Shown in pieces: positions 1 through 8,818 of a stretch of 27,166 nt of DNA. The translations under genes were made by a program, and so were the position numbers. Source of the stretch: CAYMGM01 sp964390005 (lineage in GTDB: Bacteria; Pseudomonadota; Alphaproteobacteria; UBA9219); NCBI GenBank assembly GCA_964390005.1, contig CAYMGM010000019.1:1-27166 (forward strand), read 5' to 3'. The notes below the pieces were generated by a model that saw only the letters and a program-made list of their open reading frames with translations, did not search any database and was not told the origin of the DNA. Position 1 is the first letter of the stretch, and each line of letters begins with the position of its first letter.

Positions 1-66
1 AGAACGTCTCCGCATACCCATGGGGTTGCAGAGGAGCCTAAACAGACGGCCCCGGGCCCAGCCCGG
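1..66 (-). repeat. Structured interspersed repeat, copy 1 (after radC)
   Basis: Read on the minus strand, this copy begins at the base after the radC stop codon. It has a 6-bp hairpin (CCGGGC-TGG-GCCCGG, positions 52-66), a second 5-bp stem (GGGCC/GGCTC) around a loop containing TGTT, and a tail ending GGTATGCGG. The same order recurs at 10820-10882 (+) and 13052-13116 (-). The left edge is cut by the window, so its true length is unknown. It could double as the radC transcription terminator, although it lacks a clean U-run. Confidence 0.7.
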
Positions 67-774
67 TTAGAAGGAGATGTTCATTTCTTTGAAGCTGGCA
101 ACTTTTTCGCGACCTACAATTAGGTGGTCGTGAAGCGTAATGCCTAGACTTGTGCAGGCTTGCGCAATGGCGCGCGTCATTTCAATGTCAGCTTTGCTGG
201 GCGTCGTGTCACCGCTAGGGTGGTTGTGCACGATGACTAAAGCGCCAGCGCCAACTTCAAGGGCGCGTTGGACAACTTCGCGCGCGTAAAGCGGCGTGTG
301 GTCTATCGTGCCGTGCTGGTGAATCTCATCGCCGATCAGATTATTGCGGCGATCGAGGAACAAAAGACGGCACTGCTCTTTCGTTTCGGCGCTTAGCGCG
401 GCGCGGCAGTAATCGATAATCCTTTGCCAGCTATTCAATAAGGGGCGTTTGACGATAACCCCTTTTTGCGCGCGTAAGGCTATGGCTCCGGCGACCAGTA
501 AAAGAGAGGCCGTTGCTTCCGAGAGACCAAAATCCATCAGGCGCTCGGCTGGTGCATTTAAAAGACTCCACAGGTCTTTGAAATGGTCCAAAAGCTGTTT
601 GGCAAGCGGTTTGACATCGCGTCGCGGCAAGGCCGCAAAAAGAAGCATTTCTAAAAGCTCGTAATCCTGCAAGGCTTCGGGGCCTGCGCGAAACAGCCGC
701 TCCCGCAAGCGCTGGCGGTGGCCGACGTAATGCGGTTCTGGAGTCTTCTTTTCTTTGTCTTTCGAGGCGGTCAT
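67..774 (-). CDS. radC: RadC family JAB/MPN-domain protein
   Basis: A 235-residue protein with the usual RadC layout: an N-terminal helix-hairpin-helix-like region (about residues 20-100) and a C-terminal JAB1/MPN domain. The metal-binding JAMM signature is visible as HNHPSGD followed by PSKAD near residues 184-197. The family was historically linked to DNA repair; its real biochemical role is still unclear, and it is often described as a DNA-associated metalloprotease-like fold. The ATG overlaps the map stop in an ATGA arrangement, so the two genes are probably translationally coupled in one operon. Its stop is followed directly by the structured repeat at 1-66. Length is normal and nothing is missing. 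Confidence 0.95.
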   Translation of the reverse strand: MTASKDKEKKTPEPHYVGHRQRLRERLFRAGPEALQDYELLEMLLFAALPRRDVKPLAKQLLDHFKDLWSLLNAPAERLMDFGLSEATASLLLVAGAIALRAQKGVIVKRPLLNSWQRIIDYCRAALSAETKEQCRLLFLDRRNNLIGDEIHQHGTIDHTPLYAREVVQRALEVGAGALVIVHNHPSGDTTPSKADIEMTRAIAQACTSLGITLHDHLIVGREKVASFKEMNISF

Positions 775-1598
775 GCAAGCGGATAAGGTGGAAGCGTATA
801 GCCTTTGGGCGACAGCGTGAAAATCTCGTACCCTGTTTCGGTGACGGCGAGCGAATGCTCGAACTGCGCCGAAAGCGAACGGTCTTTGGTCACGGCGGTC
901 CAGCCGTCGGACAAGATTTTAACCTCGTAGCGGCCTGCATTGATCATGGGCTCAATCGTGAAGAACATGCCGGGCTTCAAGACAACCCCATGGCCGTGTT
1001 TGCCATAGTGGACGACAGACGGGGCACAATGAAATTGGCGGCCAAGGCCATGGCCGCAAAAATCGCGAACAACAGAAAAGCGTTCGCTTTCGGCCAGTTC
1101 TTGAATGACAGCGCCGACATCGCCGAGCGTTGCGCCAGGGCGAACGACTTCGATGCCGCGCATCATGCATTCATAGGTGATTTCGACAAGGCGGCGGGCT
1201 TTGACGCTGATTTTATCGCCGACATAGTACATGCGGCTGGTATCGCCGTACCACCCATCGAGAATGACGGTGACGTCGATATTGATAATGTCGCCGTCTT
1301 CTAAAGTTTTCTCGCTGGGAATGCCGTGGCAGACGATATGGTTGGCCGAAATGCAGGTGGCTTTGGGATAGCCGCGATAGCCTAGTGGCGCAGGGATGGC
1401 ACCGTGATCGCGCGTATACGTTTCGCAAAGGGTGTCAAGCTCGGCCGTTGTGACGCCAGGTTTGACATAAGGCGTGATAAAATCAAGGATTTCAGCGGCC
1501 AGATGTCCGGCGCGGCGCATGCCTTCGAAGTCTTCGGGGCTGTGGAGGGGAATGCTTTCGTTGCGTTCGTCTTCGTACTCTTCGTAATTGTCCTGCAT
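771..1598 (-). CDS. map: Type I methionine aminopeptidase
   Basis: Removes the initiator methionine from new proteins in the cytoplasm. The 275-residue sequence carries all five type I metal ligands: D108 (NIDVT), D119 (YGDTS), H183 (GHGLG), E216 (TIEPM) and E247 (FEHSL), plus the substrate-contact H91 in CHGIP. There is an acidic N-terminal extension of about 18 residues (rich in E, D and Y) ahead of the conserved domain, slightly longer than in short type Ia enzymes. The map-radC pairing is common in alphaproteobacteria. The Shine-Dalgarno before the ATG is weak (TGGAAA). Confidence 0.96.
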   Translation of the reverse strand: MQDNYEEYEDERNESIPLHSPEDFEGMRRAGHLAAEILDFITPYVKPGVTTAELDTLCETYTRDHGAIPAPLGYRGYPKATCISANHIVCHGIPSEKTLEDGDIINIDVTVILDGWYGDTSRMYYVGDKISVKARRLVEITYECMMRGIEVVRPGATLGDVGAVIQELAESERFSVVRDFCGHGLGRQFHCAPSVVHYGKHGHGVVLKPGMFFTIEPMINAGRYEVKILSDGWTAVTKDRSLSAQFEHSLAVTETGYEIFTLSPKGYTLPPYPLA

Positions 1599-1646
1599 TG
1601 GTTTCCAGCGAATGTTATTTGTTTTTCGATGCCAGACTATAACGCG

Positions 1647-1669
1647 TTTTTCTCAAGATGGGAGAAAAA
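1647..1669 (-). terminator. AT-rich hairpin between map and the upstream gene
   Basis: A perfect 8-bp inverted repeat (TTTTTCTC / GAGAAAAA, 7-base loop) lies just after the stop of the kinase-like gene and upstream of map. It lacks a GC-rich stem, so it is at best a weak terminator; the U-rich arm is part of the stem itself. Confidence 0.3.
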
Positions 1670-1685
1670 GCTTTCAGGGCCATGG

Positions 1686-3026
1686 TTAATGGGACAAGGG
1701 CGTTGTTATTTGGCGACGTATAAGCTGCCGTCCTTTGGCAAGGCGCCGTTGTATGGGATGTAAGACCTTTTTTTCTAAGGTCATAAGAGAAAAATGGGCG
1801 CGGACAGAGGGGGCAAGATTTTGAGATAGCACAGCTATTTCTTGGGCCGCTTGCCGCAGAGCCGGGCGCAATTGCGCGCGCCTTTGCCACATTCTGTCAA
1901 AAGCATGGGCCCGCGCTTGCATGTCAACGGTCAATAACGAGCGTGCTTTGCGCCCGATGAAAAGGGCATCCCAAGGCGTTGTCGATTCCCAATCATATTG
2001 GCCGGGCGCGCTACAATTCTTAAGGCCGCCCCACGATAGGCTGCGTAACGTGCCGCCGGCATCGATAAGAATAGGCGTCGTTTCTGGAAAAGGCCGAATG
2101 AAATTTCCGTCATTGGGATCCATGTGATCCAAAAGAGTCCACGCCATATTGGCCATCTCGATTCTTTGTTCGAGATCGTAGGCTTCATAAGCGCTGAAAC
2201 GAGCTTGCCGTAGGGATGTCAACGAGGGACCCTTGATATGTTCACTGAGAACAAAAGGCTCATTGTCTGAATCAAGGCAGCACCAAACAAGTGGGACCGG
2301 CGCGCCCAGGGCGGCCGCCAATCGGTAAGAGACAAAGCCTTCAAGCGTTGTCAACGGATCGCCTTCGTTTTTGGCGACGACGAACAGGTCGGGGACCGAG
2401 GTCGATTCGTAAAGATAGGCAAAGCCGCAGGTTACTTTGAAAGATTCGACATACTTGAAGCTTTCATGCAGCGCGGCCTCTGTTCGTGGATAAAGAGAAG
2501 CTTGAGGGGGCTCTTTGGGGGCAATCAGTGGATCGGCGCGTTTCCCAAGAAGGCGATCATTGATTTTTCCGGCAGTGACAACATTGGGGTTGCACAGGAC
2601 GAGGCCTTTGGCGTCGTACCATCCATCTAGGCCCGAGGTGGCGAGAAGGCGTGCCGCCGCGATTTCGCCGACTTGGCGGCTGAGGTGAAAGATCAAATCA
2701 GAGACATGTTGCTTGGGATCAAGAGCGAGAGGCGGAAAATCTTGCGTGAGCTTTTGAAGATTTTTTAGAAGATGGGGCTTTTCTGACAGGGGTTGTTCTT
2801 CCTTGGCGAAAAAAGCTGAATCAGAAATGTCGAGCGTGACAGTGTGCGTTGGAAGGTGCGTGTAGGTCAGCGGCGGAAGCGTTTGGGGATCTGTCGCAAT
2901 CCGTTGCCCCGCAGGGCGGTAGGTGCGGGGGTACAGCCTGTTGGCAAGAAAAGGCGCATATAAAAAAGCTTCGACGGTGCGAAGGGCGCTGATATTTTCC
3001 TGCGTTAGAGCGTAATAGCGAGTCAT
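1686..3026 (-). CDS. Hypothetical protein with a HipA/PI3K-like kinase signature
   Basis: A 446-residue soluble protein that I do not recognise by name. Residues 300-326 read like the catalytic segment of atypical kinases: D300-H-M-D303-P-N-D-G-N308, then a strand ending in I-D322-A-G-G. This matches the D-x(n)-N and downstream metal-binding D layout of HipA, PI3/4-kinase-like and aminoglycoside-kinase-like folds. K219 in VVAKNEG is a possible nucleotide-contact lysine. The C-terminal 100 residues are helical and basic. No signal peptide or membrane segment is visible. There is no clear Shine-Dalgarno before the chosen ATG, so the start is uncertain. It stands between map and the nifJ terminator, probably as its own unit. 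The kinase assignment is inference from motif spacing. Confidence 0.6.
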   Translation of the reverse strand: MTRYYALTQENISALRTVEAFLYAPFLANRLYPRTYRPAGQRIATDPQTLPPLTYTHLPTHTVTLDISDSAFFAKEEQPLSEKPHLLKNLQKLTQDFPPLALDPKQHVSDLIFHLSRQVGEIAAARLLATSGLDGWYDAKGLVLCNPNVVTAGKINDRLLGKRADPLIAPKEPPQASLYPRTEAALHESFKYVESFKVTCGFAYLYESTSVPDLFVVAKNEGDPLTTLEGFVSYRLAAALGAPVPLVWCCLDSDNEPFVLSEHIKGPSLTSLRQARFSAYEAYDLEQRIEMANMAWTLLDHMDPNDGNFIRPFPETTPILIDAGGTLRSLSWGGLKNCSAPGQYDWESTTPWDALFIGRKARSLLTVDMQARAHAFDRMWQRRAQLRPALRQAAQEIAVLSQNLAPSVRAHFSLMTLEKKVLHPIQRRLAKGRQLIRRQITTPLSH

Positions 3027-3082
3027 TTAAGTTAAAAAATGAAAGAAGAATATTGGATAAACGTAAGACAAAAGTGCGAAAG

Positions 3083-3119
3083 AAAAAAGGGCGGATTGCC
3101 GTGGCAACCCGCCCTTTTT
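3083..3119 (-). terminator. Intrinsic terminator of nifJ (bidirectional)
   Basis: Long inverted repeat with arms 3084-3100 and 3103-3119: A-tract, GGGCGG, one mismatch, TTGCC, a 2-base loop, then the complement and a T-tract. It starts 15 bases after the nifJ stop on the minus strand and has a U-run in both directions, so it can also stop transcription coming from the left. Confidence 0.9.
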
Positions 3120-3134
3120 GTTCTTTTTCGGCGT

Positions 3135-6100
3135 TTAAGCCGTGGCTTCGGCCATTTTTTCCAGGATTTTCCAACGCTCGGTGACTTCCTGCTCGATCAA
3201 CGCGCGCAGGCGTTTGGATTCGTCGGGGTGCGTCTTTTCCAAAGCGGCAAAGCGCGTTTCGCCCGACAGATAATCTTGCAACGTGCCGTCCGGCGCGCGC
3301 GAGTCTAACTGGAAGGGGTTTTGCCCCTTTTCTTTGCGGCGCGGGTCATAGCGGAACAACGGCCAATAGCCGCAATTCACGGCCAGGCGCGTTTGCTCTT
3401 GCGTCAGGCCCATGCCTTTGCGAATGCCTTGGTTGATGCAAGGGCTATAGGCGATGATCAGCGACGGACCGTCAAAGCTTTCAGCCTCGGCCATGACTTT
3501 AAGTGTATGGTTTTTGTTGTGGCCCATGCCGATGGTTGCGACATAGACATAACCATACGTCATGATCATCCGCGCTAGGTCCTTTTTCGGCGTTTGTTTG
3601 CCGCCGGAAGCGAACTTGGCAATCGCGCCGATGGGCGAGGCTTTGGACGCTTGGCCGCCCGTGTTGGAATAGACTTCTGTGTCCATAACCAGCACGTTGA
3701 TGTTCGCGCCTGTCGCCATGACGTGATCTAAACCGCCATAGCCGATGTCATAGGCCCAGCCGTCACCGCCAAAGATCCACATGCTTTTCTTGGTGAACAG
3801 ATCGGCCTCAGTCGCGATAGCTCCTAACAATCCTTTGGTTTCGCCGCCGATCAAGGCTTTGAGTTTATCGCCTGCCGCGCGCGAAGCTTCGGGATCTTCC
3901 ATGCCGGAAAGCCAAGCCTGCATGGCTTCTTTGACGTCGGCAGGGATATCCGTTTCCATTGCAGCATGGATTTTTGTCGCCAAGGCTTTGCGGCGCGCTT
4001 CGACGGCGACGCTCATGCCATAGCCATATTCCGCCGCGTCTTCGAACAGCGAATTGCCCCAGGCCGGGCCAAAGCCTTCTTCATTCGTGCGGTAGGGGTA
4101 AGACGGCGCGCTGGCCCCCCAGATGGATGAGCAGCCCGTCGCGTTGGCAATGACCATGCGCTCGCCGAACAGTTGCGTCAAAAGACGAACGTAAGGCGTT
4201 TCGCCGCAGCCCGAGCAAGCGCCCGAGGCATCCATCAGGCCAGGCCAGAATTGGCTGCCTTTGATGCTTTCGCGTGCCATCAGGCCTGTCTTCGACGGAA
4301 TGGTTTTCGAAAAATCGTAGTTGGGAACTTCGGCTTCCGTTTGCGTCTCCAGCGGCTTCATGACCAAGGCTTTGGTCTTGGCCGGGCAAACGTCAACGCA
4401 GTTGCCGCAGCCCATGCAATCCAGCGTGTTGATTTGCAAGCGATAGGAAAGACCCGCGACTTCGCGACCTTTGGCAGCTTGCGTCGTAAAGCCTTCCGGC
4501 GCGCCTTCCATTTCTTCGGGCTTGATCAACAGCGGGACGATCGAGCCATGCGGGCAAATCACGGCGCATTGGTTGCATTGGATGCAATTGTCCATCAACC
4601 ATTCAGGCACTTCGATAGCGACGCCGCGCTTTTCGAACTGGGCGGTATCGGTCGGGAAGGTGCCGTCGGGCGAGAAGGCGCTGACGGGCAGTTTGTCGCC
4701 CTGCTGCGCGAGCATCGGCTGCATCACGTCGGTTGCAAAGGCCGATAGATCGCCCGAAATACCTGCAAAATTGAACGGCGCTTTGGGGGCGTCGGTCGCA
4801 TTTTCCCATGCGGCGGGAACCGCGACTTCATGCAAGCCATCCGCCGCGCGGTCCACGGCGGCTTCGTTCATCGCAACAATCTTTTCGCCTTTTTTGCCAT
4901 AGGCTTTGTTGATCGATTTTTTCAGGTATTTGACGGCATCTTCAAACGGGATAATGCGGGCCAGCTTGAAGAAAGCTGTCTGCATGATCATGTTGATGCG
5001 TCCGCCAAGGCCGACGTCGCGCGCGATTTTAACGGCGTTGATCGTGTAGAATTTCAGTTTCTTTTTGGCGATGGCGCGTTTCAGGCTGGCGGGAAGGGAA
5101 GCTTCCAGCTCTTCCGGGGTCGAGGCCGGGGTGTTGAGAACAAAGGTTCCGCCGTCTTTGATGTTTTCCAGCAAGTCATAGCGATCGACATAGGCCGGGT
5201 TATGGCAAGCGATATAATTGGCCGAGGTAATCAGATAGGTCGATTGGATTTTGGCTTTGCCAAACCGCAAGTGCGAGACCGTCAAGCCGCCCGATTTTTT
5301 GGAATCATAAGCAAAATAAGCTTGAACGTTTTGATCGGTGTTGTCGCCAATGATCTTGATGGCTTCTTTATTCGCGCCGACGGTGCCGTCTGCGCCAAGG
5401 CCCCAGAACAGGCACTGAATGGTCCCCGCGGGGGCCGTGTCGCCAAGGCTGTTGTCCAAGGGAAGGGACGATCCCATCACGTCATCGTCGATCCCAACCG
5501 TAAAGTGGTTTTTCGGCGCGGCGCTTTCCATGTTGTTAAAGACGGCCTGTGCCATGGCGGGCGAAAACTCTTTCGAGCCCAGACCGTAACGGCCAGCCAA
5601 AACGCGGAACGAAGCGCCCTGTTCCATGGCGGCTGTGCAGATATCCAAATAAAGCGGATCGCCAAGCGCGCCGGGTTCTTTGGTGCGGTCCAAAACGGTA
5701 ACGGTTCTGACGGTGGAAGGCAGCGCGGCGATCAAGGCTTTGGCATCCAGCGGGCGATACAGGCGCACTTTCAAAACGCCGACTTTTCCGCCGCGGTGGG
5801 CCATCAACTCTTCGATCGTTTCCGTGGCGCTGCCCATCGCGATGATAACGTGCGTTGCGTCTGGCGCGCCGACATAGTCGTAAAGTTTATAGGCGCGGCC
5901 CGTTACGGCAGCCACTTTATCCATGGCGGCTTGAACGATGGCGGGAATCTTGGCGTAGAATGGATTGGCGGCTTCGCGGCCTTGGAAATAGATATCGGGG
6001 TTTTGCGCCGTGCCGCGAACATTGGGATGCTCGGGGTTCATCGCGCGCGCGCGGAACGAAGCGATAGCTTCTTTGTTCACCAGGCTTCCGATGGTTTCGT

Positions 6101-6662
6101 AATCCAGTAGATCGACTTTTTGAATTTCGTGCGAGGTGCGGAAACCGTCAAAGAAATGCAAAAACGGCACGCTGCTTTCGATGGCGGCCATATGGGCGAC
6201 CAAGGCCATATCGTGCGCTTCTTGAACCGAATGCGAGCAAAGCATCGCAAAGCCCGTTTGGCGCGTGGCATAGATGTCTTGATGATCGCCAAAGATCGAC
6301 AAGGCGTGCGCGGCAATGGCGCGGGCCGAGACATGGAAAACGGCAGGCAAAAGCTCGCCCGCGATTTTGTACATGTTGGGGATCATCAAAAGCAGGCCTT
6401 GCGACGCCGTAAAGGTCGTTGTCAGTGCCCCGCTGACCAAGGCGCCATGCACAGCGCCCGCCGCGCCCGCTTCCGATTGCATCTCACGCACCGTCAGCAC
6501 GTTGCCAAAAGCGTTCTTGCGCCCCTGCGAGGCCCAATCGTCCGCGACTTCGCCCATCGTTGACGACGGCGTGATCGGATAGATCGCGGCGACTTCGCTA
6601 AGCGCATAGGCGACGTGGGCTGTGGCGGTGTTGCCATCGACGGTTTGCGTCACGTGAGGCAT
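3135..6662 (-). CDS. nifJ: Pyruvate:ferredoxin (flavodoxin) oxidoreductase
   Basis: A 1175-residue single-chain PFOR, normal length. It converts pyruvate and CoA to acetyl-CoA and CO2, passing electrons to ferredoxin or flavodoxin. Domains in order: N-terminal TPP pyrimidine-binding domain (YPITPSSTMGE near residue 30), gamma/CoA-region domains, a two-cluster ferredoxin domain (CIQCNQCAVICP near 693 and CMGCGNCVDVCP near 748), the proximal-cluster motif CSGCGET near 816, and the TPP diphosphate/Mg site GDGWAYDIGYGG near 967 with NTGGQASK downstream. The start is supported by AGGAG six bases before the ATG. It is preceded by a 257-base region that must hold the promoter and is followed by a strong terminator, so it is probably monocistronic. 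PFOR marks oxygen-limited metabolism. Confidence 0.97.
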   Translation of the reverse strand: MPHVTQTVDGNTATAHVAYALSEVAAIYPITPSSTMGEVADDWASQGRKNAFGNVLTVREMQSEAGAAGAVHGALVSGALTTTFTASQGLLLMIPNMYKIAGELLPAVFHVSARAIAAHALSIFGDHQDIYATRQTGFAMLCSHSVQEAHDMALVAHMAAIESSVPFLHFFDGFRTSHEIQKVDLLDYETIGSLVNKEAIASFRARAMNPEHPNVRGTAQNPDIYFQGREAANPFYAKIPAIVQAAMDKVAAVTGRAYKLYDYVGAPDATHVIIAMGSATETIEELMAHRGGKVGVLKVRLYRPLDAKALIAALPSTVRTVTVLDRTKEPGALGDPLYLDICTAAMEQGASFRVLAGRYGLGSKEFSPAMAQAVFNNMESAAPKNHFTVGIDDDVMGSSLPLDNSLGDTAPAGTIQCLFWGLGADGTVGANKEAIKIIGDNTDQNVQAYFAYDSKKSGGLTVSHLRFGKAKIQSTYLITSANYIACHNPAYVDRYDLLENIKDGGTFVLNTPASTPEELEASLPASLKRAIAKKKLKFYTINAVKIARDVGLGGRINMIMQTAFFKLARIIPFEDAVKYLKKSINKAYGKKGEKIVAMNEAAVDRAADGLHEVAVPAAWENATDAPKAPFNFAGISGDLSAFATDVMQPMLAQQGDKLPVSAFSPDGTFPTDTAQFEKRGVAIEVPEWLMDNCIQCNQCAVICPHGSIVPLLIKPEEMEGAPEGFTTQAAKGREVAGLSYRLQINTLDCMGCGNCVDVCPAKTKALVMKPLETQTEAEVPNYDFSKTIPSKTGLMARESIKGSQFWPGLMDASGACSGCGETPYVRLLTQLFGERMVIANATGCSSIWGASAPSYPYRTNEEGFGPAWGNSLFEDAAEYGYGMSVAVEARRKALATKIHAAMETDIPADVKEAMQAWLSGMEDPEASRAAGDKLKALIGGETKGLLGAIATEADLFTKKSMWIFGGDGWAYDIGYGGLDHVMATGANINVLVMDTEVYSNTGGQASKASPIGAIAKFASGGKQTPKKDLARMIMTYGYVYVATIGMGHNKNHTLKVMAEAESFDGPSLIIAYSPCINQGIRKGMGLTQEQTRLAVNCGYWPLFRYDPRRKEKGQNPFQLDSRAPDGTLQDYLSGETRFAALEKTHPDESKRLRALIEQEVTERWKILEKMAEATA

Positions 6663-6722
6663 CTATAACTCCTGAAAAAACAAAGGGTTGATCTTTTATC
6701 CGGCGGGGTCGGAAACCGCAAT

Positions 6723-6753
6723 CCGATTTTTGCCTTTTGAAGGAGAAAATCGG
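6723..6753 (-). promoter_or_regulatory. Hairpin in the nifJ upstream region
   Basis: An 8-bp perfect stem (CCGATTTT / AAAATCGG) encloses a second 4-bp stem (CCTT / AAGG) with a 3-base loop. It lies 61-91 bases upstream of the nifJ ATG. It could be a 5' leader structure of nifJ or a late terminator-like structure for the metallophosphoesterase transcript. No U-run follows on the minus strand, which favours a leader element. Function is inference. Confidence 0.4.
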
Positions 6754-6919
6754 CTGCAATCTCAGGTTGCGCGGAAGCCTTTAGAACGACTCAAAGCTGA
6801 AACGCATCATAACGCGGTAACCTGTGAATGAAACCCCTCTATCTCGCAGTGCAACACCAAGCGAGAAAAGGCCCGGTTTTCTTTACGTCAAAAGGATCTG
6901 GGGACGATCGCCGGAAAAG

Positions 6920-8362
6920 TCAATAGCTCGGCGCAGAAAGACTTTTTCCCGATAAGCGAAAAGAGGCGGCGTTAAGGCTTTTAGGAGTAAAAGGATCGTC
7001 AAGGATAAGCTGTTGGTGAATGACGGGGGCATAGCGCTTGTGATTGAACCAAAAAGCCTGCGAGGGCGGTTTGGGGGGCGCGCCGATTTTATGCAAAGCA
7101 TATTCGTCAATCCCTTTCAGCGTGCCGTTGACCAAAACGCCGGGCAGGATGTTGTAATCGTGGAAATGCCCGATGATAAGGGTATCAAAGGGCCGCCCGC
7201 GCCGCGTTTCGATGCGTTGCACATTATGCGCGCCGCGCACAATGGGGCCGATCATGCCGATAATGCCACGCCCGCCGCTGGCCCCCATGCGATCGCCATG
7301 CATCAGATAATACCGATGGCCTGGAAAATTATGTTTTCTGTCTGCGCCGACGGTGAAATGAACGCCGATTTCGCGCGGAATGTGAAACAAGACCCGTTTG
7401 CGATAAGCCGGGTTGTTTTGGAAAAAAAGCTCAAGCTGATTGTATAAAAGATATTCGTAGTTTGTTGCCGTGACCTGTTTGCTTTGCGGTTTGGCGGTGT
7501 TCCGGCCATGGTTGCCGACAACGGCATAGACCATGACGACGGGAAAGGCATCGGCAAGCTGCTGAAGAAACCAAATCAGTTGGCCTTGAAGCCGCGTGAA
7601 CACATCTAAAACGCGCGCTTCGTTTGTCAGGTCCGTCTCAAGATGCAAACCGTCGCCAGAAAACAAATCGCCGCTCAGGCAAACGACAAGGCCCGGGTAG
7701 TTCATTTTGTGGTTGTAGTACATTGCCGCTTCGATGGTTTTCTCGGCAAAGACTTTGATGCGGCGGTCGGCTTCATCCATTGAAAAAAAGTTGTAGCCGC
7801 CCATTTCGTCATAAGCGATGATCTCGCCATAATGCCAATCGCTGGCGTTGATGATCGGAATGCCGGGGATGCCTTTGGACAGGCGCGGGTGCAAAAGCGT
7901 CTCGGGGATCTGCGCGGGCGTTTCTTTCAACCCATAGATTTCTGTGCGAACCTGTTCGGCTGTGATCTCGGCCCTGTCCGCTTTTTCTAAAATCTTTTTG
8001 AGCTTTTTGATTTCATCCGAAGCGGCGATCAAACGCTGGCGAACGCTTTTTTCGCCTGTCGCCTCGAACCCAGCGTCAAGCCATGTTTTGCGCAAAGAAG
8101 CAAAAGGATCTTGTCCATTATAGCGTTGTTCGTTTTGCCGCAAATCGCCGTTGGCCAGCAGCGCGAGAATAATATCTGCGGGAAGATCCAGCCGCCGCGC
8201 CGTCTCAAGGACGGCATCGCTCGGCATCAGGGCCGCATCCGGGGCATAGGGCCGAAAACCATCGGCAATGACGCGGTTGAGAATCCGCTCGATAAGCGGA
8301 AGATCTGATTTTTTGATTTTGAGAAGGCTGGGGGCAGCAGAAGACGGATCACGCGTGCGCAT
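6920..8362 (-). CDS. Phage-type calcineurin-like metallophosphoesterase
   Basis: 480 residues from the ATG at 8362, which has GGAG about ten bases upstream. An in-frame ATG at 8539 would add 59 residues, but that extension looks non-coding. The C-terminal two thirds is a metallophosphoesterase domain with motifs in order: SDWHYGE, SGDLFSGDG, GNHGRN, MHGDRMG and GHFHDY (D-x-H, GDxxxxG, GNH, H, GHxH). The first 180 residues look like a helical or winged-helix domain with a charged coiled segment (KKLKKILEKADRAE). This architecture is best known from tailed-phage genomes, where such proteins lie near terminase genes; the substrate is unknown. No other phage gene is visible here, so it may be a domesticated remnant. 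Divergent from clpP. Confidence 0.8.
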   Translation of the reverse strand: MRTRDPSSAAPSLLKIKKSDLPLIERILNRVIADGFRPYAPDAALMPSDAVLETARRLDLPADIILALLANGDLRQNEQRYNGQDPFASLRKTWLDAGFEATGEKSVRQRLIAASDEIKKLKKILEKADRAEITAEQVRTEIYGLKETPAQIPETLLHPRLSKGIPGIPIINASDWHYGEIIAYDEMGGYNFFSMDEADRRIKVFAEKTIEAAMYYNHKMNYPGLVVCLSGDLFSGDGLHLETDLTNEARVLDVFTRLQGQLIWFLQQLADAFPVVMVYAVVGNHGRNTAKPQSKQVTATNYEYLLYNQLELFFQNNPAYRKRVLFHIPREIGVHFTVGADRKHNFPGHRYYLMHGDRMGASGGRGIIGMIGPIVRGAHNVQRIETRRGRPFDTLIIGHFHDYNILPGVLVNGTLKGIDEYALHKIGAPPKPPSQAFWFNHKRYAPVIHQQLILDDPFTPKSLNAASFRLSGKSLSAPSY

Positions 8363-8818
8363 GGCGGAAAGCTCCGGTTCGGTTGGGAGGCAAACCAGCC
8401 AAAAAACAAAGACATGCTCAGTCTTTGCGGCGGTCTTCTCCAAGGGAAGGGGGGCGGGCGAAGGTAGAAAACGGTTTGCGTTTTGTCCTTGCTCCGGGCC
8501 GATTTGTTCGCGCACGAAACAAACGGCCTTTTTATCCAATGCGTGGGCTGAGCCTAAAAGAATTTACAAATTAGAACAAGATTTATAACAGACGCGGGCA
8601 TGGGGTAGCCTTTTGCGCGATGGCTTGCTATGCTCGGCCCGTCTTCGTGAAACCATTTCCGGGTTGCATGCAATCTCGGGATATGATTCACAAGAGAGAA
8701 TCTAGACTTAGGTGGATGTCGCTGATTCGTTTTGCGATGTCTGGCCGGGTTCTTTATTCTGTCCGCCGATCTCTTTGGGCTTTTCGCCCCTTCTTTTTGC
8801 TCTTCAGGGAGTTTTCAT
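8363..8818. other. Divergent intergenic region, metallophosphoesterase / clpP
   Basis: 456 bases that must contain the promoters of the leftward metallophosphoesterase gene and the rightward clpP. The most AT-rich part is about 8556-8600. I found no sigma-32 or sigma-70 box pair good enough to call. ORFs reading through here lack ribosome-binding sites and conserved sequence, so I treat the region as non-coding. Confidence 0.5.

Noticed and set aside
4830..6110. Open frame of 426 codons antisense to nifJ
   Set aside because: Shadow of the PFOR coding bias; low-complexity G/F/R composition and no family features.
6691..6704. Possible FNR box before nifJ
   Set aside because: TTGAT is followed by ATCC after five bases rather than ATCAA after four, so only one half-site is present.
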